A stretch of DNA of 64,000 nucleotides from Bacillota bacterium (GTDB taxonomy: Bacteria > Bacillota > Clostridia > Acetivibrionales > JAFADI01). The stretch lies in assembly GCA_023424965.1 (NCBI GenBank), contig JAFADI010000236.1, forward strand, positions 12,100-76,099. The letters are read 5' to 3'. The translations under genes and the position numbers were made by a program. Below, piece by piece: positions 8,696 through 15,631 of the stretch (its first letter is position 1; every line of letters begins with the position of its first letter). Below the pieces are notes generated by a model. It saw only the letters and a program-made list of their open reading frames with translations, ran no database searches and was not told the DNA's origin.

Positions 8696-9244
8696 ATGGA
8701 AATAAAAAATATAGAAGCGGTGATCGAAGGCCTGCTTTTTACATCGGGGGACGCCCTTCCCATCGAACGCCTGGCGGAAATCCTTGAAATCGACAGGAAG
8801 GCCCTCAAGCTGATTATGGGAAATATGGTCAATAATTACAGGCATTCCAACAGGGGCATTATGATCAGGGAAATCGACAATTCCTATCAGCTATGTACTA
8901 GGCCGGAACACTTCGAGTATATAAAAAAACTGGCAGAACCCAGGCACAAGCAGGGATTGTCCCAGGCAGCCTTTGAAACTCTGGCCATCACGGCATACAA
9001 CCAGCCCATAACAAGGGCAAAAATCGAACAAATCAGGGGAGTGAATTCCGACAGCGCCGTAGCGCGGCTGATGGAGAGGAATCTGATCAGAGAAGCGGGC
9101 AGAATGGACGCCCCGGGTAAACCCATCCTGTATGAAACTACAGAGGAGTTTCTGAGATCCTTCGGCTTTAAGTCTATTTCCGACCTGCCGGTGCTTGAGA
9201 TGAATGAGATTGTGACTTTAAAGGAAAACGAACCCCTGGAATAG
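8696..9244 (+). CDS. scpB: Segregation and condensation protein B
   Basis: About 182 residues from ATG 8696. ScpB dimers regulate the SMC-ScpA complex. Two winged-helix domains are visible, with IEAVIEGLLFTSGDALP at the N terminus and the conserved TLAITAYNQPITRAKIEQIRG and LYETTEEFLRSFGF segments. Start choice: GGAGG at 8680-8684 is 11 nt before ATG 8696, and the protein then begins MEIKNIEAVIEG as homologues do. An in-frame ATG at 8678 with GAGGGA upstream is the alternative, adding six residues. Confidence 0.93.
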   Translation: MEIKNIEAVIEGLLFTSGDALPIERLAEILEIDRKALKLIMGNMVNNYRHSNRGIMIREIDNSYQLCTRPEHFEYIKKLAEPRHKQGLSQAAFETLAITAYNQPITRAKIEQIRGVNSDSAVARLMERNLIREAGRMDAPGKPILYETTEEFLRSFGFKSISDLPVLEMNEIVTLKENEPLE

Positions 9245-9266
9245 ATGGAAAAATAAAGGGAAAAAT

Positions 9267-9308
9267 AACCGGATGAGGTGTAAAAATGCTTTATCCGGTT
9301 TTTTTTAT
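9267..9308 (+). terminator. Terminator-like hairpin spanning the start of the DUF2953 gene
   Basis: AACCGGAT (9267-9274) pairs perfectly with ATCCGGTT (9293-9300) and is followed by a T run. The loop contains the ribosome binding site (GAGGTG) and ATG of the next gene. It looks like the scpAB terminator and could also gate expression of the downstream gene. Confidence 0.6.
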
Positions 9309-9891
9309 TGGAATACTGCTGATACTGTTTATCGGTTTTGCTTTCACCAAAGCCCGGTTGCTCCTGGAATACGGCTTTGACGGGAAATCAGGCAAGCTGG
9401 TGCTCACCTTTATCCTCCTCCGGGGGCTGGTGAAATACCGTTACATTGTAACCGACAGGGAAAAAAAGGGAGAGGGTGAAAAGCGTGCCGAAATGGCCGA
9501 TGTCTACGTACGATTTAAGCAGTCTTACCGGCAGTTTTACGAAACAGGAAAGTCAATAAAGGATTATTTGGAAAAAAAGCTCCTCGTAGAGGATCTGCGG
9601 ATTGACATGACACTGGGAACCGGAGACGCTTGCCATACGGGAATTCTAAGCGGGATGGCCTGGGCCGCCACCGGAATACTGGTCTCCTTTGTTTCAAATA
9701 CTTTTGAAACCGGAAAACTACACTGCAATATTAAGCCAGATTTCTCAAAACCTGTATTCAAGGTTGATTTCGACTGCATATTTAGCTTAAAAGTTGTCCA
9801 TATTATAGTGGTAAGCGTTAAATTTCTTTTTCACTATATAAAAAACAGGCGAAAACATAAAAGAATGATAGGTGGTGACATAAGTGGCTGA
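9286..9891 (+). CDS. DUF2953 domain-containing protein
   Basis: 201 residues. An N-terminal membrane helix (VFFIGILLILFIGFAF) is followed by a DUF2953 body (GKLVLTFILLRGLVKYRY, then DLRIDMTLGTGDACHTGILSGMAWA) and a hydrophobic, basic C terminus (VHIIVVSVKFLFHYIKNRRKHKR). DUF2953 genes sit beside gerW/ytfJ in many spore formers, as here with an 8-bp overlap, which suggests a spore-envelope role (inference). Biochemical function is unknown. Its start lies inside a terminator-like hairpin. Confidence 0.85.
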   Translation: MLYPVFFIGILLILFIGFAFTKARLLLEYGFDGKSGKLVLTFILLRGLVKYRYIVTDREKKGEGEKRAEMADVYVRFKQSYRQFYETGKSIKDYLEKKLLVEDLRIDMTLGTGDACHTGILSGMAWAATGILVSFVSNTFETGKLHCNIKPDFSKPVFKVDFDCIFSLKVVHIIVVSVKFLFHYIKNRRKHKRMIGGDISG

Positions 9892-10372
9892 TCATCCGAT
9901 TGAAGGTTTAATGACAACGGCAATGCAAAGCATTAAAGACATGGTGGATGTCAATACCATCGTGGGAGATGCGGTGCAGGCCCCGGACGGGACAGTGATC
10001 ATTCCCATTTCAAAGGTTTCTTTCGGGTTTGCGGCAGGTGGAGGAGAATACAATTCCTGCTGCCGTATCGACGAGGAAGAGGATGACGACGAGGAAGAGG
10101 GCAGCAGAGGCGGGAGTAAAGGGAAATTTCCCTTTGCGGGAGGCAGTGGCGCCGGAGTGAGCATCAATCCCGTAGCTTTCATGGTTGTGGGACAGAACCA
10201 GATAAAGCTTTTGCCGGTGAATGTGAATTCTTCCCTTGAGAAAGTGCTTGAACTGGTGCCGGATCTGATTGAGAAGGCAAACGAAACCATAAGGAAAAAA
10301 ATAACCGTAAGAAAAGAAGTGAAAACGGGAGATACCATCGGGCAGATAAAAAAAGATATAGAAAACGAATAA
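9884..10372 (+). CDS. gerW: GerW family sporulation protein (YtfJ)
   Basis: 162 residues with a GTG start and RBS AGGTGG. The family core HPIEGLMTTAMQSIKDMVD, TIVGDAVQAPDGTVIIPISKV, GFAAGGGEY is intact. A linker rich in Asp/Glu and Gly (residues about 64-90: EEEDDDEEEG then GGSKG) precedes PVAFMVVGQNQIKLLPV. YtfJ in Bacillus is a spore protein needed for L-alanine-type germination, and clostridial homologues are sporulation-associated. Translationally coupled to DUF2953 and followed by a strong terminator. Confidence 0.93.
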   Translation: MADHPIEGLMTTAMQSIKDMVDVNTIVGDAVQAPDGTVIIPISKVSFGFAAGGGEYNSCCRIDEEEDDDEEEGSRGGSKGKFPFAGGSGAGVSINPVAFMVVGQNQIKLLPVNVNSSLEKVLELVPDLIEKANETIRKKITVRKEVKTGDTIGQIKKDIENE

Positions 10373-10405
10373 GTGGGAGATTCAAATACCCACTTTTTTC
10401 TTTTT
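10371..10405 (+). terminator. Rho-independent terminator after gerW
   Basis: AAGTGGG (10371-10377) pairs with CCCACTT (10389-10395), followed by a long T-rich tail. The stem begins at the gerW stop codon. Confidence 0.85.
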
Positions 10406-10436
10406 GCTGTGTTTATGATATAATCAATTTCAAATA

Positions 10437-10499
10437 GGGGGACAGTTCTCAACTTTCTTTACAAAGAGCCGTAAGTGTAAAAGGTTGGGGACTGTCCCC
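10437..10499. repeat. REP-like imperfect palindrome
   Basis: About 63 bp. The left arm GGGGACAGTTCTCAAC (10438-10453) matches the reverse complement of the right arm GTTGGGGACTGTCCCC (10484-10499) at 14 of 16 positions, and pairing continues inward with mismatches. GGGGACTGTCCCC-type ends are typical of REP/RAYT-associated elements (family knowledge). No second copy was noticed in the window. Confidence 0.55.
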
Positions 10500-10528
10500 A
10501 GAGATAAAATGGAGGCCAGAGGACGGAG

Positions 10529-11266
10529 ATGAGGCTGCAAAAATATCTTGCCCGGTGCGGGGTGGCTTCCCGCCGGAAAGCGGAAGAACTTATCGCGCAG
10601 GGCCGGGTAAAAGTCAACGGGATAGTGGTGACGGACATGGGGGTCAAAGTAGCTCCCGGCATGCAGGTGCTTGTGGATGGAAAGGAAGTTGTCCAGGAAG
10701 AGAACAAGGTGTATGTGCTTGTAAACAAACCTGCCGGATATGTAACGACTTCAAAAGACCAGTTTTCCAGGAAAACGGTACTGGACCTGGTTTCCGACAT
10801 AAAAGAAAGGATATATCCCGTGGGGAGGCTGGACTATGACACCTCGGGACTGCTCATCCTGACCAATGACGGGGATTTTTCCTACAGGCTCACCCATCCC
10901 AGCCATGAAATCCATAAAACATATCTGGCTGAAATTGAAGGACTGCCTTCCCCGCAGGAAATAGAGCTTTTTCAAAAGGGCTTGCATATCGAAGACTACA
11001 AAACGGCCCCCGCCAGGCTTAGGATTGTCAAAAGCCACAGGGAAAGGCCGGTTGTTGAAATTATCATTCATGAGGGACGGAACAGGCAGGTGAGAAAAAT
11101 GTGTGCTGCCATAGGACATCCGGTAATCAGCCTCAAAAGGATTTCGATCGGGGAAGTGAAGCTGGGGAACATGCTGGAGGGGCATTGGAGGCACCTGACA
11201 TCTGATGAGCTAAAGTCCCTGGAGGGAAAAAATCAGGGCGGCCCTGAAGCCGCCCCGAGAATTTAA
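10529..11266 (+). CDS. rluB: 23S rRNA pseudouridine synthase, RluB/RsuA family
   Basis: 245 residues. An N-terminal S4 RNA-binding domain (MRLQKYLARCGVASRRKAE, residues 1-60) is followed by the catalytic domain with the nucleophile motif GRLDYDTSGLLILTNDGDF (catalytic Asp in GRLDYDT) and the EGRNRQVRKMCAAIGHPV motif. RluB-type enzymes modify U2605 region of 23S rRNA; the RsuA branch modifies 16S rRNA. The neighbourhood next to scpAB/gerW matches Bacillus rluB. The last codons form a GC-rich hairpin that likely terminates the opposite-strand DUF1540 gene. Confidence 0.9.
   Translation: MRLQKYLARCGVASRRKAEELIAQGRVKVNGIVVTDMGVKVAPGMQVLVDGKEVVQEENKVYVLVNKPAGYVTTSKDQFSRKTVLDLVSDIKERIYPVGRLDYDTSGLLILTNDGDFSYRLTHPSHEIHKTYLAEIEGLPSPQEIELFQKGLHIEDYKTAPARLRIVKSHRERPVVEIIIHEGRNRQVRKMCAAIGHPVISLKRISIGEVKLGNMLEGHWRHLTSDELKSLEGKNQGGPEAAPRI
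11225..11255 (-). terminator. Terminator for the DUF1540 gene, inside the rluB 3' end
   Basis: GGGCGGC (11236-11242) pairs with GCCGCCC (11249-11255). Reading the minus strand, a TTTTTT run follows the stem at once, so it serves the minus-strand gene. Confidence 0.6.
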
Positions 11267-11271
11267 CAGCT

Positions 11272-11448
11272 TTATTGCTTATTATGCGGATTCTTGTAGC
11301 TGGCACAAAGAGTTTCATCATAGGGTGCACCGCTGTCGGACTTGGCCGATGCACTGACCTGGACGGTGTCCAGGGTACAGTAATTGTCCTTCTTTGCATT
11401 GTACTGGCAGCTTCCTACCGAACATAAAATTCTTTGACAGCTAGGCAT
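11272..11448 (-). CDS. DUF1540 domain-containing small protein
   Basis: 58 residues from ATG 11448. CCAAAGGAGGA lies about 9 nt upstream on the minus strand, which fixes this start and rejects a longer reading that runs on upstream. The sequence carries the DUF1540 cysteine pattern: ILCSVGSCQYNAKKDNYC, then DTVQVSASAKSDSG and DETLCASY (five cysteines within the motif). DUF1540 proteins are short, probably metal-binding or disulfide proteins common in Clostridia; function unknown. Convergent with rluB. Confidence 0.8.
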   Translation of the reverse strand: MPSCQRILCSVGSCQYNAKKDNYCTLDTVQVSASAKSDSGAPYDETLCASYKNPHNKQ

Positions 11449-11578
11449 ATCCGTATTCCTCCTTTGGCATCCGAGGTCTGATATATTTTGCCGCAAAAAT
11501 TTTGCGTCGGTATTATTCTTTACGGATTTAAAATAAATATAAATGAACAATTTTCTTATTCGGAATGTGGAGGTTGAA

Positions 11579-11812
11579 ATGCTTATATTTGTGATTTTGC
11601 TCCTTGTCATCGCCATGTGTTTCAGTTTATTCAACTATTGGTTTCAGAAGGACAAATACAAAAGACTTGCAAAGGAGGAAATAAAAAAATTAAATCCTTT
11701 AAATTCTCCTTCTTACTGGCTGGCATATTTTATAATAACATTTGTTGCCACGCTCTCCATCATTACGTATTACATCTATAAGTTGTACATGCAGATTCTC
11801 AAGCTTTCCTAG
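11579..11812 (+). CDS. Small two-helix membrane protein, unknown function
   Basis: About 77 residues from ATG 11579, with TGGAGG 5 nt upstream. An in-frame ATG at 11543 lacks a comparable ribosome binding site. Helix 1 is MLIFVILLLVIAMCFSLF (residues 1-18). A basic stretch (KDKYKRLAKEEIKKL) and helix 2 (YWLAYFIITFVATLSIITYYIY, about 47-68) follow. Not recognised. It stands alone between the DUF1540 gene (opposite strand) and aguA. Confidence 0.55.
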   Translation: MLIFVILLLVIAMCFSLFNYWFQKDKYKRLAKEEIKKLNPLNSPSYWLAYFIITFVATLSIITYYIYKLYMQILKLS

Positions 11813-11833
11813 GAATTGGCCCCTTAAATTTTT

Positions 11834-11862
11834 TTGACAAAAGTCCTGTTCCAATTTAAAAT
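11834..11862 (+). promoter_or_regulatory. Putative aguA promoter
   Basis: TTGACA (11834-11839), 17-bp spacer, TAAAAT (11857-11862). A near-consensus vegetative promoter about 150 bp before aguA. The leader in between shows no clear structure. Confidence 0.6.
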
Positions 11863-12009
11863 GGTAATGTTTTTGTTGAAATTTGAAGCTGTTTGGTTCA
11901 TAATGTCATATAAATATAATATTGTTTTGCGGGGAAATCAATTTTAAATAGAGATGAAGCCGGGATTTTGAAATCACCGGTAAAAAGCGCTTGATCGGGG
12001 AGAAAAAAT

Positions 12010-13047
12010 ATGTATCCAGCAGAGATTGGTTTTAGAATGCCGCCGGAATGGTCAAAGCACGAACGCACTTTTATGGAGTGGCCCATAAAAGAAGCCGGGT
12101 GGCCGGGTCCTCTTGAAGAGATCTATGAAGCTTTTATTGACGCCGCAAAAAAAATCTCGATGTTTGAGCCGGTTACCATGATTGCGGAACCGAAAGTTGC
12201 AAGCCTCGCCGCAAAAAAATGCGGTCCGAGGATCGATGTGCTCCAGTTGGAACACAATGATTCCTGGATCCGGGATAACGGTCCCACCTTTGTTGTCAAT
12301 GAAAAGGGTGAGATGGCAGGAGTGAACTGGATATTCAATGCCTGGGGAGGGAAATACCCTGCGGACAAGGATAACCTTGTGGGTTCCAGTGTACTGAAGG
12401 TGTTTGGGATACCCTGTTTTAACGCCCCCTTTATAATGGAAGGGGGATCGGTACACGTGGACGGCGAGGGGACGCTGCTGACAACGGAGGAATGTCTGCT
12501 CAACAGGAACAGGAATCCTCAGCTGGGCAGGGAGGAAATCGAGGAACAGCTCAAAAAGTATCTCAATGTGGAAAAAATAGTCTGGCTGAAAAGAGGTTTA
12601 TACGGGGACGATACGGATGGGCATGTGGATAACGTGGCCTGTTTTGCAAGGCCGGGGGTTATTCTCATACAGACAACCCGGAAGCCTTCCGATCCCAACT
12701 ATGAAAACTCCATGGAAAACCTGGACATATTAAAAAAGGCCAGGGACGCCAGGGGAAGGAGCTTTGAAATCGTTGAAATCGAGCAGCCCCCCGAGGTTTT
12801 TTACGAGGGAATGCGGTTAACGCTCAGTTATATAAACTTTTATTTTGTGAATGGTGGAATCATACTTCCTGTCTTTGGCGGAGACTGCTCGGAATGGGAT
12901 GAAAAGGCAACCGCGGTGATAAGTAAAGTTTTTCCCGACAGGAAGATTGTGACAATCGATGGAATGCCGATCGCCCGCGGCGGAGGAAATATTCACTGTG
13001 CTACACAGCAAATGCCCGTCGGAAGGCCTGCGAGACTCAATTTGTAG
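12010..13047 (+). CDS. aguA: Agmatine deiminase
   Basis: 345 residues. Hydrolyses agmatine to N-carbamoylputrescine and ammonia; guanidine-modifying (PAD) fold. Visible motifs: FRMPPEWSKHERTFMEWP at the N terminus, NDSWIRDNGPTF, the acidic and histidine catalytic residues in DDTDGHVDN, and the catalytic cysteine in GGGNIHCATQQMP (C about 330). Followed 38 nt later by aguB, giving a complete agmatine-to-putrescine route. No arginine decarboxylase is in the window, so agmatine must come from elsewhere. Confidence 0.95.
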   Translation: MYPAEIGFRMPPEWSKHERTFMEWPIKEAGWPGPLEEIYEAFIDAAKKISMFEPVTMIAEPKVASLAAKKCGPRIDVLQLEHNDSWIRDNGPTFVVNEKGEMAGVNWIFNAWGGKYPADKDNLVGSSVLKVFGIPCFNAPFIMEGGSVHVDGEGTLLTTEECLLNRNRNPQLGREEIEEQLKKYLNVEKIVWLKRGLYGDDTDGHVDNVACFARPGVILIQTTRKPSDPNYENSMENLDILKKARDARGRSFEIVEIEQPPEVFYEGMRLTLSYINFYFVNGGIILPVFGGDCSEWDEKATAVISKVFPDRKIVTIDGMPIARGGGNIHCATQQMPVGRPARLNL

Positions 13048-13085
13048 GCCGTAAGCCATCGGCGCCGGATGAAGAGGTGAATTTT

Positions 13086-13958
13086 ATGCGTAAGGTTACA
13101 GTTGCTGCAACACAGATGTCCTGTACCTGGGACAGGGATGAAAATATACGAAGAGCTGAAAAGCTAGTGAGGGAAGCCGCGGCCAAAGGAGCGCAGATCA
13201 TCCTTTTGCAGGAGCTTTTTGAGACGCCCTATTTCTGCCAGAAGGAGATTCTGGATTATTACAGGCTGGCCATGGGTGTTGAAGATAATGCGGCAGTAAA
13301 CCACTTTAAAAGGATGGCAAAGGAACTGGGAGTGGTCATACCCATCAGCTTTTATGAGCGGAAGAATAACGCCCGGTACAACTCCGTGGCGGTCATTGAT
13401 GCGGACGGAGAAGTCCTGGGGGTTTACCGGAAAACCCATATCCCCGACGGCCCCGGCTATGAAGAAAAGTTCTACTTTAACCCCGGGGATACGGGCTTTA
13501 AGGTCTGGAATACAAAGTTTGGAAAAATAGGCGTAGGCATATGCTGGGACCAGTGGTTTCCTGAAGCTGCCCGGTGCATGGCGCTGATGGGAGCAGAAAT
13601 ACTTTTTTATCCCACGGCCATCGGCTCGGAGCCGGAGGATGCGGGAATGGATTCCAAAGACCATTGGCAGCTCTGCATGCAGGGACATGCGGCTGCAAAC
13701 ATCATGCCGGTGGTGGCCTCCAACCGCATCGGCCATGAGTCGGTGGACGGTTCGGATATTTCCTTTTACGGTTCCTCCTTTATCACCAGCCAGACCGGCG
13801 AAAAGGTTGCAGAGGCGGACAGAAGTTCCGAGACGGTCCTGACTGCCGAATTCGACCTTGACGAAATTGAGCTGCACAGGGCCTCCTGGGGTGTTTTCAG
13901 GGACCGGAGGCCGGAAATGTATAAGCCTATTTTCACCTCCGACGGGGGTGAACGCTGA
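13086..13958 (+). CDS. aguB: N-carbamoylputrescine amidase
   Basis: About 290 residues. A nitrilase-superfamily enzyme that cleaves N-carbamoylputrescine to putrescine, CO2 and ammonia. The Glu-Lys-Cys triad is visible: E in LLQELFETPYF (about 43), K in YRKTHIPDGPGYEEK (about 119), C in GVGICWDQWFPE (about 156). Start: ATG 13086 has AGAGGTG 6 nt upstream; an in-frame GTG at 13077 overlaps that site. It forms an operon with aguA and abuts the HAD gene with no gap. Confidence 0.95.
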   Translation: MRKVTVAATQMSCTWDRDENIRRAEKLVREAAAKGAQIILLQELFETPYFCQKEILDYYRLAMGVEDNAAVNHFKRMAKELGVVIPISFYERKNNARYNSVAVIDADGEVLGVYRKTHIPDGPGYEEKFYFNPGDTGFKVWNTKFGKIGVGICWDQWFPEAARCMALMGAEILFYPTAIGSEPEDAGMDSKDHWQLCMQGHAAANIMPVVASNRIGHESVDGSDISFYGSSFITSQTGEKVAEADRSSETVLTAEFDLDEIELHRASWGVFRDRRPEMYKPIFTSDGGER

Positions 13959-14789
13959 ATGAACAGGGAACGTAACTCAAGCAGGGCAAAGGGAAAGCTG
14001 CTGGTTTGCGACATGGACGGAACCCTTCTGGACAGCCGGCAAAGAATCAGTCCGGACAATTTAAACGCCATTAACCGGTTTGTGGAGCAGGGTGGGTATT
14101 TTACCCTCGCCACAGGCCGGGACGAAGGGTCCATCGACAAATTCCTTGACGTGCTTCCCGTGAACCTGCCGGTGATCATTTACAACGGCGCCGCCCTCTA
14201 CGACCTCGAATCGGGGAAGGTGCTGTGGAACCGGTGGCTGCCCGACTCCACCCGCGAGGTGGTGAAAGAACTGATGGACAGATTTCCTGAAATGGGAGTG
14301 GAGGTTTTCAAAAGAAGCGACATCCACATTTTGAGAAACAATTTCTCCATTGAGGCCCATGTGAAAAGGGATTCTCTGAAGCCCATCCCTTCCTCGCTCC
14401 AGGACATCCCCCTGCCGTGGACAAAGGTCATTCTGGGCTGGCATCCGGAGGAGCTTACCAGGGTTGAAGAATATCTTTCCCAAAAGCCCCGGGAATTCAG
14501 GCATGTGTATTCACAGGCGGACTTCCTGGAACTTCTCAGCTGGGAGGCTTCAAAAGGACGTACCCTTCTGGAGCTTTCAAAAATATCGGGAATAAGCAGC
14601 AGGAATATCGTTGCCATGGGAGACAATCTGAATGATCTCGAGATGATTGAGTATGCGGGAACGGGAGTTGCCGTATCAAACGCCCATGATACCCTGAAAG
14701 AGTGTGCCAATCTTTGCTGCTGCCATCATGACGAGCATGCGGTTTCCCAGGTGATCGAATGGATAGAAAGGGGCAAAATTGCCTGCTAG
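13959..14789 (+). CDS. Cof-type HAD-IIB family hydrolase
   Basis: 276 residues. HAD phosphatase motifs: I DMDGTLLDS (about 22-30), II TLATGR, III/IV AMGDNLNDLEMI (about 228-239) with a lysine before it (SKGRTL). The IIB cap lies between. Cof-type phosphatases act on sugar phosphates, PLP or FMN; the substrate cannot be told from sequence. The start ATG directly follows the aguB stop (TGA/ATG adjacent), so it is co-translated with the putrescine genes. A Cys/His-rich stretch (NLCCCHHDEH) near the C terminus is unusual. Confidence 0.9.
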   Translation: MNRERNSSRAKGKLLVCDMDGTLLDSRQRISPDNLNAINRFVEQGGYFTLATGRDEGSIDKFLDVLPVNLPVIIYNGAALYDLESGKVLWNRWLPDSTREVVKELMDRFPEMGVEVFKRSDIHILRNNFSIEAHVKRDSLKPIPSSLQDIPLPWTKVILGWHPEELTRVEEYLSQKPREFRHVYSQADFLELLSWEASKGRTLLELSKISGISSRNIVAMGDNLNDLEMIEYAGTGVAVSNAHDTLKECANLCCCHHDEHAVSQVIEWIERGKIAC

Positions 14790-14816
14790 CCTTACCGTGA
14801 AAGGAGTGCATGCCCG

Positions 14817-15386
14817 TTGTGCGTTTTAAGGAATTCACTGGGTCAGTCCCATGACCTTATAAAAAGTGTAGTGAAGGAAGGGGATCATGTCATTGACGCT
14901 ACTGCCGGAAACGGCCATGATACTGCTTTCCTGGCAGAACTGACAGGGGATGCGGGAAAGGTGTACGCCTTCGATATCCAGCAGAGCGCCCTGGAAAAGA
15001 CCCGGAAAAGGCTTGAACAGCTCAAGCTGCTCCACCGGGTGGAATTGATCAACGACGGACATCAAAACATCGACCGCTACGTAAAAGCCGGAGTTAAGGC
15101 CGTCATGTTCAATCTGGGATACCTTCCGGGGGGTGACCACAGCATAGGTACAAAGGCCCCTTCCACCATTGAAGCTGTGAACAAGGCCATGAATCTCATC
15201 CCTAAAGGTGGCGTTGTGGCCATCGTTGTCTATTATGGAGGAGACAGCGGTTTTGAAGAAAAAGACCTGGTGATGGAGTTTATCAAAGGCATTGACTGCA
15301 GGAAGTTTGCAGTTATGAAGACGGAATTTGTGAACCAGATCAATTGTCCCCCCATTTTGATTTGTATTGAAAAAATAGGGGAGTAA
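14817..15386 (+). CDS. mnmM: tRNA wobble-uridine methyltransferase MnmM (YtqB family)
   Basis: 189 residues with a TTG start and AAGGAG 10 nt upstream; the ATG at 14810 is in another frame and stops early. A class I SAM-dependent fold is seen with motif I DATAGNGHDTAFLAEL and a later FNLGYLPGGDHSIGTKAPSTIEA, the hallmark of the YtqB family. YtqB was shown to be MnmM, which methylates 5-aminomethyl(-2-thio)uridine at the tRNA wobble position in Gram-positive bacteria (family knowledge). Ends with a terminator. Confidence 0.85.
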   Translation: MCVLRNSLGQSHDLIKSVVKEGDHVIDATAGNGHDTAFLAELTGDAGKVYAFDIQQSALEKTRKRLEQLKLLHRVELINDGHQNIDRYVKAGVKAVMFNLGYLPGGDHSIGTKAPSTIEAVNKAMNLIPKGGVVAIVVYYGGDSGFEEKDLVMEFIKGIDCRKFAVMKTEFVNQINCPPILICIEKIGE

Positions 15387-15400
15387 ATAGCAAATACGGG

Positions 15401-15449
15401 ACCATTTGCAGAGAAGCGGCTTACCGCCGGCGCTGTGAATGGTTTTTTC
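15401..15449 (+). terminator. Terminator after mnmM
   Basis: Outer stem ACCATTTGCAG (15401-15411) with CTGTGAATGGT (15433-15443), an inner GC-rich hairpin, then TTTTTT. Confidence 0.65.
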
Positions 15450-15477
15450 GTTTGTTTGCAAGAATAAAGGGAAAATA

Positions 15478-15506
15478 TTGCAATGCCCTGGAAAATAGGA
15501 TATAAT
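15478..15506 (+). promoter_or_regulatory. Promoter of the transcarboxylase operon
   Basis: TTGCAA (15478-15483), 17-bp spacer, TATAAT (15501-15506). Strong vegetative type, about 125 bp before the first gene. Confidence 0.75.
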
Positions 15507-15538
15507 CTATCATAGATTATTATTACCTGGTAATAATA
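15502..15538. promoter_or_regulatory. Two adjacent perfect palindromes, probable operators
   Basis: Palindrome 1: ATAATCTAT and ATAGATTAT around a central C (15502-15520), overlapping the -10. Palindrome 2: TATTATTACC and GGTAATAATA around a central T (15518-15538), covering the expected transcription start. They share 3 bp and their centres are 17 bp apart. Likely a repressor site; the regulator is not identified. Confidence 0.7.
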
Positions 15539-15631
15539 GCATATGATAAGTAATGAAGGATTGATGGTGTATCCAGATTGATCGGGCCTTATATGCAACA
15601 TTCAAAAATAACGATGCGAGGTGGCAAAACC

